A DNA stretch of 64,000 nt from an uncultured Gammaproteobacteria bacterium (GCA_913020715.1 CAJVZH010000005.1:24305-88304); one strand, 5' to 3'. Counted from the stretch's first letter, positions 9,805-19,287 are shown. Made by a program: numbers and translations. The notes: generated from the letters alone by a model not told the origin.

Positions 9805-10914
9805 ATGAATTTCAACCAACAAATTAACGATCTCGATAAAAAACATTTATTACGCTCGCGCAAAATTAGCGAAAATGCCCAAGGCGTTGAGATGGTTATC
9901 GACGGCAAAAAAGTCGTCAATTTTTGTTCGAACGACTACCTTTCTCTTGCTAATAACGAGCAAGTGAAAGAGGCTTTAGTCCAAGGTGTCAAGCAATACG
10001 GCGTTGGCTCGGGCGCATCGCATTTGGTTAGTGGCCATTCAAAAGCACACCATGAGCTAGAAGAGGCGTTAGCAGATTACACAGGACAGCAACGAGCGCT
10101 ACTATTCTCTTCGGGCTATAGTGCCAATTTAGGCGTTTTTTCAGCACTTAGAGATGATGTTGACTGGGTCTTGCAAGACAAGCTAAATCACGCCTCATTA
10201 ATCGACGCTAATCAATTACTTGGCCTACCCCTTAGGCGATACTTACACAATGACCTCGCCTCTCTCAAATCCAAAAGCAACAAACAAACCGGTCAAGGGC
10301 TAATTGTTACCGACAATGTCTTTAGCATGGATGGCGATCGTGCAAAGATCAATAAAATTGAAAAAATCGCAAATTTTTCCAATGCACTATTGATGCAAGA
10401 TGATGCTCACGGATTTGGCGTTTTTGAGGCCAATATTCCGCAAAATTCAATCTATATGGCCACTTTGGGCAAAGCGGCGGGCACAATGGGTGCTTTTGTT
10501 GCCGGAAATGACGATTTTATCGACTACTTGGTGCAAAAATCACGCCCTTACGTCTACACAACCGCTATTTCACCCAGTTTGTGCTGTGCTACACTCAAAA
10601 GCCTTGAATTGATTAAATCGAACGAACAAAAAACCAAATTATTAGCCAATATCGATTATTTCCGAAATTTTGCCAAATCCCTCGGGCTGAATTTTGAGAA
10701 TTCTGAGAGCGCAATTCAGCCAATGATTATCGGTGAAAGTGACAAAGCGCTTGAACTCAGTAAAAAGCTTTTCGAAGTGGGATTTTATGTCAGCGCCATC
10801 CGCCCACCCACCGTGCCGCCTAATACAGCGAGACTGCGTTTTACCCTTTGCGCCAACCATAGCTTTGAACAGATTGAATCACTTCTCACTAGGGTGGCCA
10901 ATGTTATGGCATAA
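9805..10914 (+). CDS. bioF: 8-amino-7-oxononanoate synthase BioF
   Basis: BioF is the PLP enzyme that condenses pimeloyl-ACP/CoA with L-alanine in biotin synthesis. Motifs seen are NFCSNDYLSLANN, GSGASHLVSGHSKAHHELE, the DNVFSMDGDRA and QDDAHGFGVF cofactor-binding blocks, and the Schiff-base lysine in ATLGKAAGTMGAFV. It is 369 aa, slightly shorter than E. coli BioF (384). The 3' end overlaps bioH by 14 bp. The remaining bio genes (B, C, D, A) are not in the window. Confidence 0.95.
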   Translation: MNFNQQINDLDKKHLLRSRKISENAQGVEMVIDGKKVVNFCSNDYLSLANNEQVKEALVQGVKQYGVGSGASHLVSGHSKAHHELEEALADYTGQQRALLFSSGYSANLGVFSALRDDVDWVLQDKLNHASLIDANQLLGLPLRRYLHNDLASLKSKSNKQTGQGLIVTDNVFSMDGDRAKINKIEKIANFSNALLMQDDAHGFGVFEANIPQNSIYMATLGKAAGTMGAFVAGNDDFIDYLVQKSRPYVYTTAISPSLCCATLKSLELIKSNEQKTKLLANIDYFRNFAKSLGLNFENSESAIQPMIIGESDKALELSKKLFEVGFYVSAIRPPTVPPNTARLRFTLCANHSFEQIESLLTRVANVMA

Positions 10915-11608
10915 CACCGTCGGCAACGGGCCAGACTTAGTTTTTCTGCATGGCTGGGGCTTTAGTAGTGATATTTTTGAGCCACTTGTCGAACGATACA
11001 AAAACGAACACCGCATTACTGTAATCGACCTCCCTGGTCACGGACGTAGTGATGATGTTGGTGGTGGTCTCGATGAATGGTGTCACGCGGTTATAGATAT
11101 ATTGCCTAAAAACCCTATTCTTCTAGGTTCATCGCTAGGTGGCCTCTTATCAATAAAGATTGCCAGTATGACTGCAATCAATCGTTTGATTTTAGTTGGC
11201 GCTTCACCAAGCCTAACCAATCATAAGAACTGGCAACACGGCATGGAGGCTGAAGTATTTAAAAGCTTTGCACAAGACCTAAAACTAAACCACAGCAAAA
11301 CTTTACGGCGCTTCGTTAGCCTACAAAGTAAAGACAAAAGTCTAATGAAAACGCTTTTTACTGGTATTGAAAAATACCCACCATCCTCCAACGCCATGAC
11401 ACAAGGTCTGAGCATCTTGCTTAATACCGATCTTCAAGAGGATTTTCAAAAGATCGACACGCCAAAATCGGTTATTTTGGGTGAACTTGACATGCTCGTC
11501 CCCCGCTCAATAGAGGCGTGGTACCAAGCCAATGGCGCGCAAACAAAATTAATACGCACAGGACACCTGCCCTTCCTAGAAAAAAGCTTTACATTGCCAG
11601 AGGCCTAA
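10901..11608 (+). CDS. bioH: Pimeloyl-[acyl-carrier protein] methyl ester esterase BioH
   Basis: An alpha/beta hydrolase that removes the methyl group from pimeloyl-ACP methyl ester, freeing the precursor for BioF. Visible are the oxyanion segment FLHGWGFSS, the nucleophile elbow GSSLGG, the acid in GELDMLVP and the catalytic His in TGHLPFLEK. The ATG at 10901 (MLWHNTVG) lies inside the end of bioF with an AGGGTGG Shine-Dalgarno; the longer ORF in the track runs through bioF in another frame. At 235 aa it is about 20 residues shorter than E. coli BioH at the C-terminus. Confidence 0.9.
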   Translation: MLWHNTVGNGPDLVFLHGWGFSSDIFEPLVERYKNEHRITVIDLPGHGRSDDVGGGLDEWCHAVIDILPKNPILLGSSLGGLLSIKIASMTAINRLILVGASPSLTNHKNWQHGMEAEVFKSFAQDLKLNHSKTLRRFVSLQSKDKSLMKTLFTGIEKYPPSSNAMTQGLSILLNTDLQEDFQKIDTPKSVILGELDMLVPRSIEAWYQANGAQTKLIRTGHLPFLEKSFTLPEA

Positions 11609-11661
11609 CAAAAAATATTGTTTCGGTATAATTTAAGACTTCATTACTCTGAGGGTATTAA

Positions 11662-12150
11662 ATGAGTGCATTAGTAGGTGTTATTATGGGGTCAAAGTCC
11701 GATTGGCCAACGATGAAAAATGCCGTTGACATGCTCGAAGAATTTGACGTCCCTTACGAAGTCAAGGTTGTTTCAGCCCACCGAACTCCCGACTTAATGT
11801 TCGAATACGCACAAAGCGCCGAAGAGCGTGGTCTAGAAGTTATTATTGCTGGTGCCGGTGGCTCAGCGCACCTGCCGGGCATGGTTGCAGCGAAAACAAT
11901 TGTCCCTGTACTTGGTGTGCCCGTTCAATCACGCGCATTAAGCGGCAAAGACTCATTACTGTCTATTGTGCAAATGCCAGGTGGCATTCCTGTAGGCACC
12001 CTTGCCATTGGCGATGCTGGCGCAAAAAACGCAGGCATTCTAGCAGCGCAAATTGTTGGCAATCATAATGCCGAAATTCGCGCTAAAGTTTCGAAGTTTC
12101 GCTCAGAACAAACACAAAATGTTCTCGATAATCCCAACCCTAGCGAATAA
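11662..12150 (+). CDS. purE: N5-carboxyaminoimidazole ribonucleotide mutase PurE
   Basis: PurE converts N5-CAIR to CAIR in purine synthesis. Class I signatures are present: [24 protein letters not shown] (catalytic His), [14 protein letters not shown] and [26 protein letters not shown]. 162 aa is typical. The upstream TATAAT-like GGTATAATTTAAG is at about 11625. purK begins 3 bases after the purE stop, forming the classical purEK operon. Confidence 0.96.
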   Translation: MSALVGVIMGSKSDWPTMKNAVDMLEEFDVPYEVKVVSAHRTPDLMFEYAQSAEERGLEVIIAGAGGSAHLPGMVAAKTIVPVLGVPVQSRALSGKDSLLSIVQMPGGIPVGTLAIGDAGAKNAGILAAQIVGNHNAEIRAKVSKFRSEQTQNVLDNPNPSE

Positions 12151-12153
12151 GGG

Positions 12154-13242
12154 ATGAAAATTGGTGTTTTAGGCGCAGGTCAATTAGGCAGAATGCTAGC
12201 CATTGCGGCCTACCCACTTGGTCATCAAATGGCATTTACTGCCAATTCTGAAGATGAGCCTTCCGTATTGCTCGGCAAAGCCTTTATCAGCGATGGCACG
12301 CAAGACTCAACCGAGCAACTCACTAGCGCCTCTGAAGTTATCACTTTTGAGAGTGAAAATACAGACGTAGAAATCGTAAAAAAAATTAGTAAAAAAACGC
12401 CAGTATACCCTGGCGCTAAATCACTATTCACCACGCAGCATCGTGGTCGAGAAAAAGCAATTTTTGATAATCTAGGCATTCCTTGCGCTCCTTATCAAAT
12501 GGTTAATTCTCTTGCAGATTTACAAACAGCGGTTGATGCAATTGGTTTGCCGGCCATCCTGAAAACAGCAACCGAAGGGTATGATGGCAAGGGACAGTTT
12601 GTTATCCGTAGCGACGACCAGCTAGAAAAAGCTTGGCTAAGCATGCACGGTGTTGAAGCAATCCTTGAGGGTTTTGTTAACTTTAAACGAGAGTTATCAT
12701 TAATTGCGGTTCGCGGCATTGATAACAGTCACAAATATTACCCATTAGTAGAAAACACTCACCACAACGGCATTCTGCGACTAACGACAGCTCCGGCTGA
12801 AAATATTAGTGTCAAAGTACAAGAGCAAGCTGAACACTACATGCAAACATTGCTTGATGAGATGGAACATGTTGGTGTGCTAACGATTGAATTGTTCGAG
12901 ACAAGTGATGGCCTTGTTGTCAACGAAATGGCACCACGCGTGCATAATTCTGGTCATTGGAGTATTGAGGGCGCTCGTACCTCTCAGTTTGAAAACCACG
13001 TTCGAGCGATTACCGGCTCGCCTCTTGGTGAAACAGCTTGTCTGCAACAATATTGCGCAATGATAAATATTATTGGCGAACACGGGCCAGTTGATAAAGT
13101 GCTTGAGCTTGGCAATGCCCATCTTCATTTGTACGGAAAAAGTGAGCGTAAAGGTCGTAAATTAGGGCATATCACAATTACCGCCAATACACTCAGTGAA
13201 CTCAATAAAGCGTTGAATGCACTAGACGCATTTATGCCTTAG
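12154..13242 (+). CDS. purK: N5-carboxyaminoimidazole ribonucleotide synthase PurK
   Basis: An ATP-grasp ligase that makes N5-CAIR from AIR, ATP and bicarbonate, supplying PurE. The N-terminal GVLGAGQLGRMLAIAAYPLG, the ATP-grasp segment ILKTATEGYDGKGQ and the metal-binding VNEMAPRVHNSGHWSIEG are present in order. 362 aa is within family range. Its 3' end overlaps the convergent HExxH protein by 11 bp. Confidence 0.95.
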   Translation: MKIGVLGAGQLGRMLAIAAYPLGHQMAFTANSEDEPSVLLGKAFISDGTQDSTEQLTSASEVITFESENTDVEIVKKISKKTPVYPGAKSLFTTQHRGREKAIFDNLGIPCAPYQMVNSLADLQTAVDAIGLPAILKTATEGYDGKGQFVIRSDDQLEKAWLSMHGVEAILEGFVNFKRELSLIAVRGIDNSHKYYPLVENTHHNGILRLTTAPAENISVKVQEQAEHYMQTLLDEMEHVGVLTIELFETSDGLVVNEMAPRVHNSGHWSIEGARTSQFENHVRAITGSPLGETACLQQYCAMINIIGEHGPVDKVLELGNAHLHLYGKSERKGRKLGHITITANTLSELNKALNALDAFMP

Positions 13243-13576
13243 CAGAAAGACTCTGTTCGAAGCGCTCAGCCAACTCTTTCTCGTATTGATAAGCAGCCAC
13301 TTCGCTGACTTCGACGCCCGCTAAAAACTGGCAGACGTGAATCATCTCATGACAAAAAGTGACGATAAACTGACGCTCAGATAAGCTGGATTCTATCTCA
13401 ATAAAGAACTTGCCATCACCCTCATAATCTGTCCATGCCATAGCGTCCTCAATTGGATGAATACCAAGATCAATTAGGGGTTTGGTTTTATTTGGAAATA
13501 AATCCTCACAGCAAAAGTTAAATAATTGCTGCGAGAGTTTTTTTTGATTTTTATTGCCGCCTTGAATGTATAACAT
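13232..13576 (-). CDS. Hypothetical protein with HEMIH zincin-like motif
   Basis: About 114 aa of no family I can name. The sequence FIVTFCHEMIHVCQFLAG contains HEMIH, the HExxH zinc-metalloprotease pattern, followed by VSEVAAYQYEKELAERF, in which a downstream Glu (EVAAYQYE) could be the third ligand as in SprT/DUF-type minimal zincins. No signal peptide is seen, so cytosolic. I use the ATG of MLYIQGG. Convergent with purK; the glutaredoxin-like gene is upstream on the same strand. Confidence 0.65.
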   Translation of the reverse strand: MLYIQGGNKNQKKLSQQLFNFCCEDLFPNKTKPLIDLGIHPIEDAMAWTDYEGDGKFFIEIESSLSERQFIVTFCHEMIHVCQFLAGVEVSEVAAYQYEKELAERFEQSLSAKA

Positions 13577-13597
13577 TGTCAGCAATAAAGGTGTTGA

Positions 13598-13966
13598 TTA
13601 AGCGAAATGCTTCTCTAGATAATTGATAATAGCGTCGGATTCGTAAACCCAAGACGCCTCATCTTCGCCCTCAATTTTTAAGCAAGGCACTTTAATCTTA
13701 CCGCCCATTAACCCCAGCTCTTCTCGAAATTCACCTGCTTGCGCATTACGTGTTTCGATCTTAAGATTTAGGCGCTTAATAGCGCGACGCGTTTTAATGC
13801 AAAACGGGCAAGCGTAGAATTGATAAAGCTTTAACGTGGCTGTTTTTTGATTGACATCAGCTTGGATATCATCGGTGCGTTTTTGCTTAGAAGGACTGAA
13901 AATCCAATCAATCAAAATGATCAATCGGCCCAGCCCCTCACGTAATGCTTTAAGCACTAATCTCAT
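13598..13966 (-). CDS. Glutaredoxin / GST N-terminal-domain protein with membrane-proximal N-terminus
   Basis: 122 aa. A hydrophobic or amphipathic leader ([13 protein letters not shown], about 10-25) precedes a glutaredoxin-like thioredoxin fold: [20 protein letters not shown] with a CPFC dithiol, the cis-Pro region [30 protein letters not shown] and a GST-like SDAI ending. It is a probable membrane-associated redox protein; the partner is unknown. The start overlaps the folD stop by 4 bp (ATGA), so it is cotranslated with folD. Confidence 0.82.
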   Translation of the reverse strand: MRLVLKALREGLGRLIILIDWIFSPSKQKRTDDIQADVNQKTATLKLYQFYACPFCIKTRRAIKRLNLKIETRNAQAGEFREELGLMGGKIKVPCLKIEGEDEASWVYESDAIINYLEKHFA

Positions 13967-14799
13967 AGTTTCGCTTTATAAGCCACTAATGTATTTTCAA
14001 GCAATGTAGCAATCGTCATTGGACCAACACCACCAGGTACCGGTGTAATTCCTGCTGCTTTGCCTTTGATTGCATCAAAGTCAACATCGCCACAAAGTGT
14101 GCCGTCATCCAATCTATTAATACCAACATCGATCACGATTGCGCCATCTTTGACCCAGTCACCTTTAACAAACTTAGGAATACCAACACCCGCGACAACA
14201 ATATCCGCTTGTCGAACTTTGCCTGCTACGTCTTGTGTTTTAGAGTTACAAATAGTAACCGTACCTCGTGCGTTTAACAATTCCATAGCCATCGGACGAC
14301 CGACAATATTTGACGCACCAATGACCACACAATTCTTACCCATCACATCAACACCCGCTGATGCCAACATAGTCATCACACCTTGAGGCGTACAAGGACG
14401 CAAGTAAGGCTTGTTCTGCATTAGCTTGCCAATATTTTCACTGCAAAAACCATCAACATCTTTCAGTGGTGAAATGCGCTCCAAAACTTTGTTAGAATCA
14501 ATATGCTTTGGTAATGGTAATTGCACCAAAATACCATCAATATTCGGATTATCGTTTAGACGATCCACTTCAAGCAGCAACTCTTCTTCGGTGATATTTT
14601 CAGATTTTTTAATTTTGTCCGAATAAAAGCCAGCTTCAATACACGCTAACTCTTTGTTGCGAACATAAACGCGCGACGCAGGGTCTTCGCCAACTAAGAT
14701 AACAGCCAAACCAGGTGGGCGATCTAGTGTTTTTACCTCTTCAGCAATTTTACCTCTTAAATCTTTGGCAATTTTTTTGCCATCAATGATGTTATCCAT
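13963..14799 (-). CDS. folD: Bifunctional methylenetetrahydrofolate dehydrogenase/cyclohydrolase FolD
   Basis: FolD interconverts 5,10-methylene-THF and 10-formyl-THF with NADP+. Signatures: [17 protein letters not shown] (catalytic Lys region), [47 protein letters not shown] (NADP site) and the C-terminal [19 protein letters not shown]. 278 aa is normal. The start overlaps the 3' end of the broken kdsB by 8 bp. Confidence 0.96.
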   Translation of the reverse strand: MDNIIDGKKIAKDLRGKIAEEVKTLDRPPGLAVILVGEDPASRVYVRNKELACIEAGFYSDKIKKSENITEEELLLEVDRLNDNPNIDGILVQLPLPKHIDSNKVLERISPLKDVDGFCSENIGKLMQNKPYLRPCTPQGVMTMLASAGVDVMGKNCVVIGASNIVGRPMAMELLNARGTVTICNSKTQDVAGKVRQADIVVAGVGIPKFVKGDWVKDGAIVIDVGINRLDDGTLCGDVDFDAIKGKAAGITPVPGGVGPMTIATLLENTLVAYKAKL

Positions 14800-15531
14800 T
14801 TTTAAGTTCCTTTATAACTTTATCTAAATCGTGTTGTGTGTCAACGCCAAAGCCCATCGGGCCGTAAGCTGGGGCGACGTGAATGTCAAAACCCTCGTTC
14901 AAACTTGTTAATTGTTCTAGTTTTTCAGCCCCTTCAAGACGCGAACTACTCAACTGTGCACATTGGTTTAAAAAGCCAGCTCGATACGCATAGATACCAA
15001 TGTGGCGATTACAAAGCCCCAAGCCTAATTCTTGCGCGTTTCGAAACGCAGGAATTGGCGATCTTGAGAAGTACATCGCTTTGCCGCGCATATTATATAC
15101 AACTTTGACGCAATTTGGATCAAAGCCGAGGTATCTGTCTCTATCTGCTCGCACAATGTAGCCATATCCATCTTGCTTTCATCAAGATTTTTAGCCACTT
15201 GATCAATGACAACAGGGCTTAACATCGGCTCATCGCCTTGCACATTAACGACAATCTCATCATTTGCAAAACTCAATACTTCCACTGCCTCAGCAATCCT
15301 TGAAGTGCCCTAAATATGGCTGTCGCTTGTTAAGCATGCTTCTTCGTCAAAAGCCTTAGCAATATCACTAACCCTTTCGTCATCTGTGGCAATATTGACG
15401 CGCTTGGCCGCGCTCAACATTGCGTTTGAATAAGTGTGCTCAATGAGTGTTTTACCGTGAATATTCTTGAGCAGTTTTCCCGGTAAACGGGCAGAATTGT
15501 ATCTGGCAGGAATGACAACAGAAAAGTCCAT
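14792..15531 (-). pseudogene. kdsB: kdsB: CMP-Kdo synthetase, disrupted by a TAG and a -1 frameshift
   Basis: KdsB activates Kdo as CMP-Kdo for lipid A glycosylation. The reading starts MDFSVVIPARYNSARLPGKLL and is recognisable to SDSHI. It then meets an in-frame TAG (15310-15312) exactly where homologues have the residue before GT in HxSGTxR. The same frame continues GTSRIAEAVEVLSFANDEIVVNVQGDEP to CEQIETDTSA. Near 15125 one base is missing, and the remaining FDPNCVKVVYNMRGKAMYFSRSPIP through [10 protein letters not shown] is in the next frame. Total length 740 nt is one short of 247 codons, the normal KdsB size. The end still overlaps folD and the start is coupled to the Trm112-like gene, so operon architecture is intact. 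Confidence 0.9.
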
Positions 15532-15701
15532 TACGCCTTGGATTGTAGCTCCCGAGCCTCTTCAACTAGAAGAACAGGGATACCGTCTTGGATTGGGTAC
15601 GCCAACTGGCTTTTTTCACAAATAAGCTCATCACCCACTTGCAACAATGGGCCATTACATTGTGGACAAACCAACATCTTCAGTAAGTTTTTATCGATCA
15701 T
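15531..15701 (-). CDS. Trm112-family (YcaR-like) small zinc-ribbon-like protein
   Basis: A 56-aa protein missed by the ORF track: MIDKNLLKMLVCPQCNGPLL, then a single Cys in ELICEKSQLAYPIQDGIPVLLVEEARE. This matches the YcaR/Trm112 family, which sits between lpxK and kdsB in many Gammaproteobacteria, as here. Its ATG overlaps the lpxK stop by 4 bp and its TAA shares a base with the kdsB ATG. Role uncertain; possibly a chaperone or zinc-binding accessory. Confidence 0.9.
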   Translation of the reverse strand: MIDKNLLKMLVCPQCNGPLLQVGDELICEKSQLAYPIQDGIPVLLVEEARELQSKA

Positions 15702-16660
15702 AGTTTAGACTCCAATTGCTGATAGAAATCATGGCTTAATTCAGCATTAACCGCCAAATACCACATCTGACTGGTCGCAAAAGACCTACATTTTACACAA
15801 TCCTTAGAAGTCATTAAGATCGGATACTCTTCGTCAAAGCTCAAGTCTTTGCTTGTAAAGGCGTGATGATCGGAGAAAGGCTTTTGCACAACATCAATTT
15901 CTAAAGCCTCTAGAGAGGCGAAAAACCGCTCTGGCTTGGCAATGCCAGCAACACCATAACAGCGTGTCGCTTTAAAGCCATTCAGAGATTTTATCTCGCC
16001 TGTCACTACATTCATGAATTGCTTCGCCACAAGGTGACTCGCAATCTCATCGTCACCGCCATTACTGATAACGATATCAACCGACAACAATCGAGAGGGC
16101 AACTCCCGAAGAGGGCCAGCCGGAAGCAGTAAACCATTACCCAATCCACTAACAGCGTCAACAACGGCTATTTCAATTTGCCTGCCCATGGCGTAATGTT
16201 GCAAGCCGTCATCACTAATGATGATATCGGCCAAATTATGCTCGGTTAAATATTGCACTGCCAGTGAGCGCTTTCTTGCCACAACAACTTTTGCCCTAGT
16301 TTCGCTGGCAATGAGTGCTGGCTCATCGCCGCATTCTGAAGATTTAGTAGAATCTACTACCAACAGTACATCTTGCTCATACTTCCCGCCATAACCCCTA
16401 GAGACAACACCCACTCGCTTTCCTTGTTGCTCGAAATAATGACAAAGAGCAATCACAATCGGTGTCTTACCGCTACCGCCAACGGTAATATTACCCACCA
16501 CAATCACCGGTATTGTTGAACGGTAGGCTTTCAATACGCCTAATTTATAACAGTAAAACCTGAGTCGACTAACGACAAAAAAGACAACAGACAAAGGCAA
16601 CAAAAAAAGGTTTGTTAAGCGTACTTTATTAAAATTAACAATCCTTGATAGGTTGGACAT
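15698..16660 (-). CDS. lpxK: Tetraacyldisaccharide 4'-kinase LpxK
   Basis: LpxK phosphorylates the lipid A disaccharide precursor at the inner membrane. The N-terminal hydrophobic anchor LFLLPLSVVFFVVSRL is followed by VIVVGNITVGGSGKTPIVIAL (P-loop), VGVVSRGYGGKY and IIISDDGLQHYAMGRQIEIAVVD (catalytic DDGLQ). 320 aa, near the E. coli length (328). The frame is undamaged, in contrast to its downstream partner kdsB. It is the first gene of lpxK-Trm112-kdsB-folD-glutaredoxin, divergent from lolC/E. Confidence 0.95.
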   Translation of the reverse strand: MSNLSRIVNFNKVRLTNLFLLPLSVVFFVVSRLRFYCYKLGVLKAYRSTIPVIVVGNITVGGSGKTPIVIALCHYFEQQGKRVGVVSRGYGGKYEQDVLLVVDSTKSSECGDEPALIASETRAKVVVARKRSLAVQYLTEHNLADIIISDDGLQHYAMGRQIEIAVVDAVSGLGNGLLLPAGPLRELPSRLLSVDIVISNGGDDEIASHLVAKQFMNVVTGEIKSLNGFKATRCYGVAGIAKPERFFASLEALEIDVVQKPFSDHHAFTSKDLSFDEEYPILMTSKDCVKCRSFATSQMWYLAVNAELSHDFYQQLESKL

Positions 16661-16713
16661 ATTCGAAGCTTTTATTACCTTAAATAGAGGAATTATGACA
16701 AAATATTGCCACC

Positions 16714-17952
16714 ATGAGTGTTGAATTTCATATTTCCAACCAATATTTACGATCCAATCGAAAAAAAGGCTTTGTTTCCTTTATTTCGGGCGTTTCGATG
16801 ATAGGTCTCGTCCTAGCGGTAATGGCGCTGATAACTGTATTATCGGTGATGAATGGTTTTCATAGCGAGCTTAGAAATCGGGTCTTAGACGCCATTTCTC
16901 ATGGCTACATTACTGGCAACGATCAAACACTTACTGATTGGCAACAGCTGCACGACGCTATCAATGAGCAACCTCGCATATTAGCTTCATCGCCCTACGT
17001 AGAAGACTTCGCTCTAATGACATCCAAAGGCGCTTCACAAGGCGTTAGCGTTAGAGGAATTGTCAGCAAATTAGAGCTGGAAACATCGGGGCTATTAGGT
17101 GATATTAAATACGGCGAGTTAGCGCTCTCAGCAGGGACAAAATCAACGTTGATTGGCGTCGGCCTAGCAAGCTCATTGGGGGTGGGTATTGGTAGTTCGA
17201 TCAGTCTAATTGCGCCCAGTAATAACAATGCCGGCATGCTTATCCCAAAATCCGAGCGCTTTAAAGTGGTGGGTATATTTAACGCGGGCCTTAATGAATA
17301 CAATAACAGCCTAGCCTTTATACACCTAAATCATGCACAAGCGTTATTTAGCATGGATGAACGTATTTCGGGCATTCGACTGAAAGTGGATGATATTTTC
17401 GAGGCCGATAAAATCAGCGCTGAAGTTGTGGCAGCGATCGGTAAGCAGGATTATATTGCCGTCGATTGGATGCAGCAAAAGCGCAACTTTATTCGCGCAC
17501 TTAATCTTGAAAAACAAATGATAGCCATTGTGCTGTCACTTATTATTGCCGTAGCGGCCTTTAATATTGTCTCAATGATGGTGATGGTGGTGACGGACAA
17601 AAAATCCGATATTGCCATTCTCAGGACGATCGGCATGACGCCTAGGCGTATTGTAAAAATCTTTTTCTACCAAGCCGTTAGCATTGGACTGATTGGTATC
17701 TTCATCGGTGTCGTCCTGGGCTTGCTGCTAGCTAGTAATATTGAAGGGGTTGTTTCAGCCATTGAATCTATTTTGGGTTTTCAGTTTTTCCCAACCGATG
17801 TTTTTTATATTAACCGCTTCCCATCCGAAATAAAAATGAGCGACGTCGCCAATGTCGCCATTGGCGCATTCATACTCGTTCTCATCGCCGCAATCTATCC
17901 GGCAAGACGTGCAGGAAAAGTGCAAATATCTGAAGTGCTGCGCTATGAGTAA
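16714..17952 (+). CDS. Lipoprotein-releasing ABC transporter permease LolC/LolE
   Basis: 412-aa inner-membrane permease of the LolCDE system that frees lipoproteins for transfer to the outer membrane. The N-terminal EFHISNQYLRSNRKKGFVSFISGVSMIGL leads into TM1, a periplasmic domain spans about 50-260, and three C-terminal TMs begin at about 270, with the FtsX-like motif DIAILRTIGMTPRRIVKIFFYQ. Only one permease gene is present here, so either a LolF-type homomeric arrangement is used or the second permease gene is elsewhere. The 3' end overlaps lolD by 8 bp. Confidence 0.92.
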   Translation: MSVEFHISNQYLRSNRKKGFVSFISGVSMIGLVLAVMALITVLSVMNGFHSELRNRVLDAISHGYITGNDQTLTDWQQLHDAINEQPRILASSPYVEDFALMTSKGASQGVSVRGIVSKLELETSGLLGDIKYGELALSAGTKSTLIGVGLASSLGVGIGSSISLIAPSNNNAGMLIPKSERFKVVGIFNAGLNEYNNSLAFIHLNHAQALFSMDERISGIRLKVDDIFEADKISAEVVAAIGKQDYIAVDWMQQKRNFIRALNLEKQMIAIVLSLIIAVAAFNIVSMMVMVVTDKKSDIAILRTIGMTPRRIVKIFFYQAVSIGLIGIFIGVVLGLLLASNIEGVVSAIESILGFQFFPTDVFYINRFPSEIKMSDVANVAIGAFILVLIAAIYPARRAGKVQISEVLRYE

Positions 17953-18622
17953 TTTATTTGAATGCCACGCCCTGGGATTTTCTTACGGCGCTGATGCAGG
18001 CAAAACCCAGGTATTAGATAATATTGACTTTTCAATGAAACCTGGCGAATCCGTGGCGATTTTAGGTCAGTCGGGTTGTGGAAAATCCACCCTACTGAAT
18101 TTGATTGCAGGGCTTGATACACCAACCTCAGGTGAAGTACTGATCAACAACACCAAGCTCTATTCCCTGAATGAGAACGCAAGAACAAAGCTTCGAGCCA
18201 ACACCTTTGGTTTTGTTTACCAATTTCACCACTTGCTGCGTGACTTTAGCGCTCTAGATAATGTCGCCTTGCCACTGCTTATTAGGGGTGATGACAAGAA
18301 AGGCGCCTTACAAAATGCAAAAGACTTGCTGCAGAAAATAGGTCTTGAACATCGCCAACAACACAAACCGGGCGAACTCTCAGGCGGTGAGCGCCAAAGA
18401 GTAGCCATTGCCAGAGCAATGATTACTGAGCCAGCATGTCTTATCGCAGACGAACCAACAGGTAATCTTGACGCCCACAGCGCCTCGGAGACACTGTCCT
18501 TATTGTTGAAACTTAATTATGAAAGCCAATCCTCGCTACTGATTGTGACCCATGATCAAGCGATTGCCAATAAAATGGATAGAATTCTGACACTTGACAA
18601 TAAAACACTAAACACGGTATGA
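17945..18622 (+). CDS. lolD: Lipoprotein-releasing ABC transporter ATPase LolD
   Basis: 225-aa ABC ATPase. Walker A GQSGCGKST, Q-loop FVYQFHHLLRDF, signature LSGGERQRVAIARAM, Walker B CLIADEPTGNLD and the H-loop TH are all present; the FHHLL segment is typical of LolD. The ATG at 17945 overlaps the permease stop; the ORF track version starts within the permease in another frame. It energises extraction of lipoproteins by the LolC/E partner. Its stop overlaps the next ORF by 4 bp. Confidence 0.95.
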   Translation: MSNLFECHALGFSYGADAGKTQVLDNIDFSMKPGESVAILGQSGCGKSTLLNLIAGLDTPTSGEVLINNTKLYSLNENARTKLRANTFGFVYQFHHLLRDFSALDNVALPLLIRGDDKKGALQNAKDLLQKIGLEHRQQHKPGELSGGERQRVAIARAMITEPACLIADEPTGNLDAHSASETLSLLLKLNYESQSSLLIVTHDQAIANKMDRILTLDNKTLNTV

Positions 18623-19122
18623 AACTTAACCAATTAGAACTTAGCTACTCCCCTGAACACGATCGTCTGATTTTGCGTATCGGCACAACGACCGACGAAA
18701 TCATACAATTGTTTTTTACCAGACGATTTATCCATGTTTTTTGGCCAGTTCTACAACAAGCGATTGGCGCACTAGATAGTGAATATATTGCTGAATCAGC
18801 CTCCGATGAAGCCAAAAATAAACCATCAGGAACCGGCGCTATCGGCCATAACGACGAATCTTTCGAGCTAAACGCAGGTTTACTTACAGGCGATGAAGCT
18901 GTGTTAATCACAAGCTTTGGTCTTAACTACAAAAGCGAAGGTATCACCGAATTTAGCTTTACCGGCATTGACGGAGTCGTTGTGACGCTGAACTTAAACC
19001 AAGGCCTCATCGACAGCCTTTCTAGCCTCATTGAACAAATCACACCTAAAATTGAATGGGATATGAACCTTGACGAACTGGAAGTCGAGCCCGCTAGCGA
19101 AGATGACAGGGTTATCCACTAA
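18619..19122 (+). CDS. Hypothetical protein translationally coupled to lolD
   Basis: 167 aa, starting in the ATGA overlap with lolD. I recognise no family. Predicted as soluble and acidic, alternating beta-strand and helix: LRIGTTTDEIIQLFFTRRFIHVFWPVLQQAI near the start, an Ala/Asp/Lys-rich insert (SDEAKNKPSGTGAIGHND) and a C-terminal amphipathic helix ending in Asp/Glu-rich DELEVEPASEDD. There is no signal peptide or lipobox. The coupling suggests a link to lipoprotein export or simple operon hitch-hiking. Confidence 0.75.
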   Translation: MKLNQLELSYSPEHDRLILRIGTTTDEIIQLFFTRRFIHVFWPVLQQAIGALDSEYIAESASDEAKNKPSGTGAIGHNDESFELNAGLLTGDEAVLITSFGLNYKSEGITEFSFTGIDGVVVTLNLNQGLIDSLSSLIEQITPKIEWDMNLDELEVEPASEDDRVIH

Positions 19123-19287
19123 ATAGTGTAAATATGGGCATGCTCCTATTGTCAAACACCTGCCGTGTCTATAAGCGCGCTGCATCAATCGCACAGATTC
19201 CTTCCCCATTAATGCAGCTCGGGCGAACTGCAGTAAAATAAAGAACTTTCGCCTTTAACAAGGCCGGTAATAAGTTTTTTAAATATG

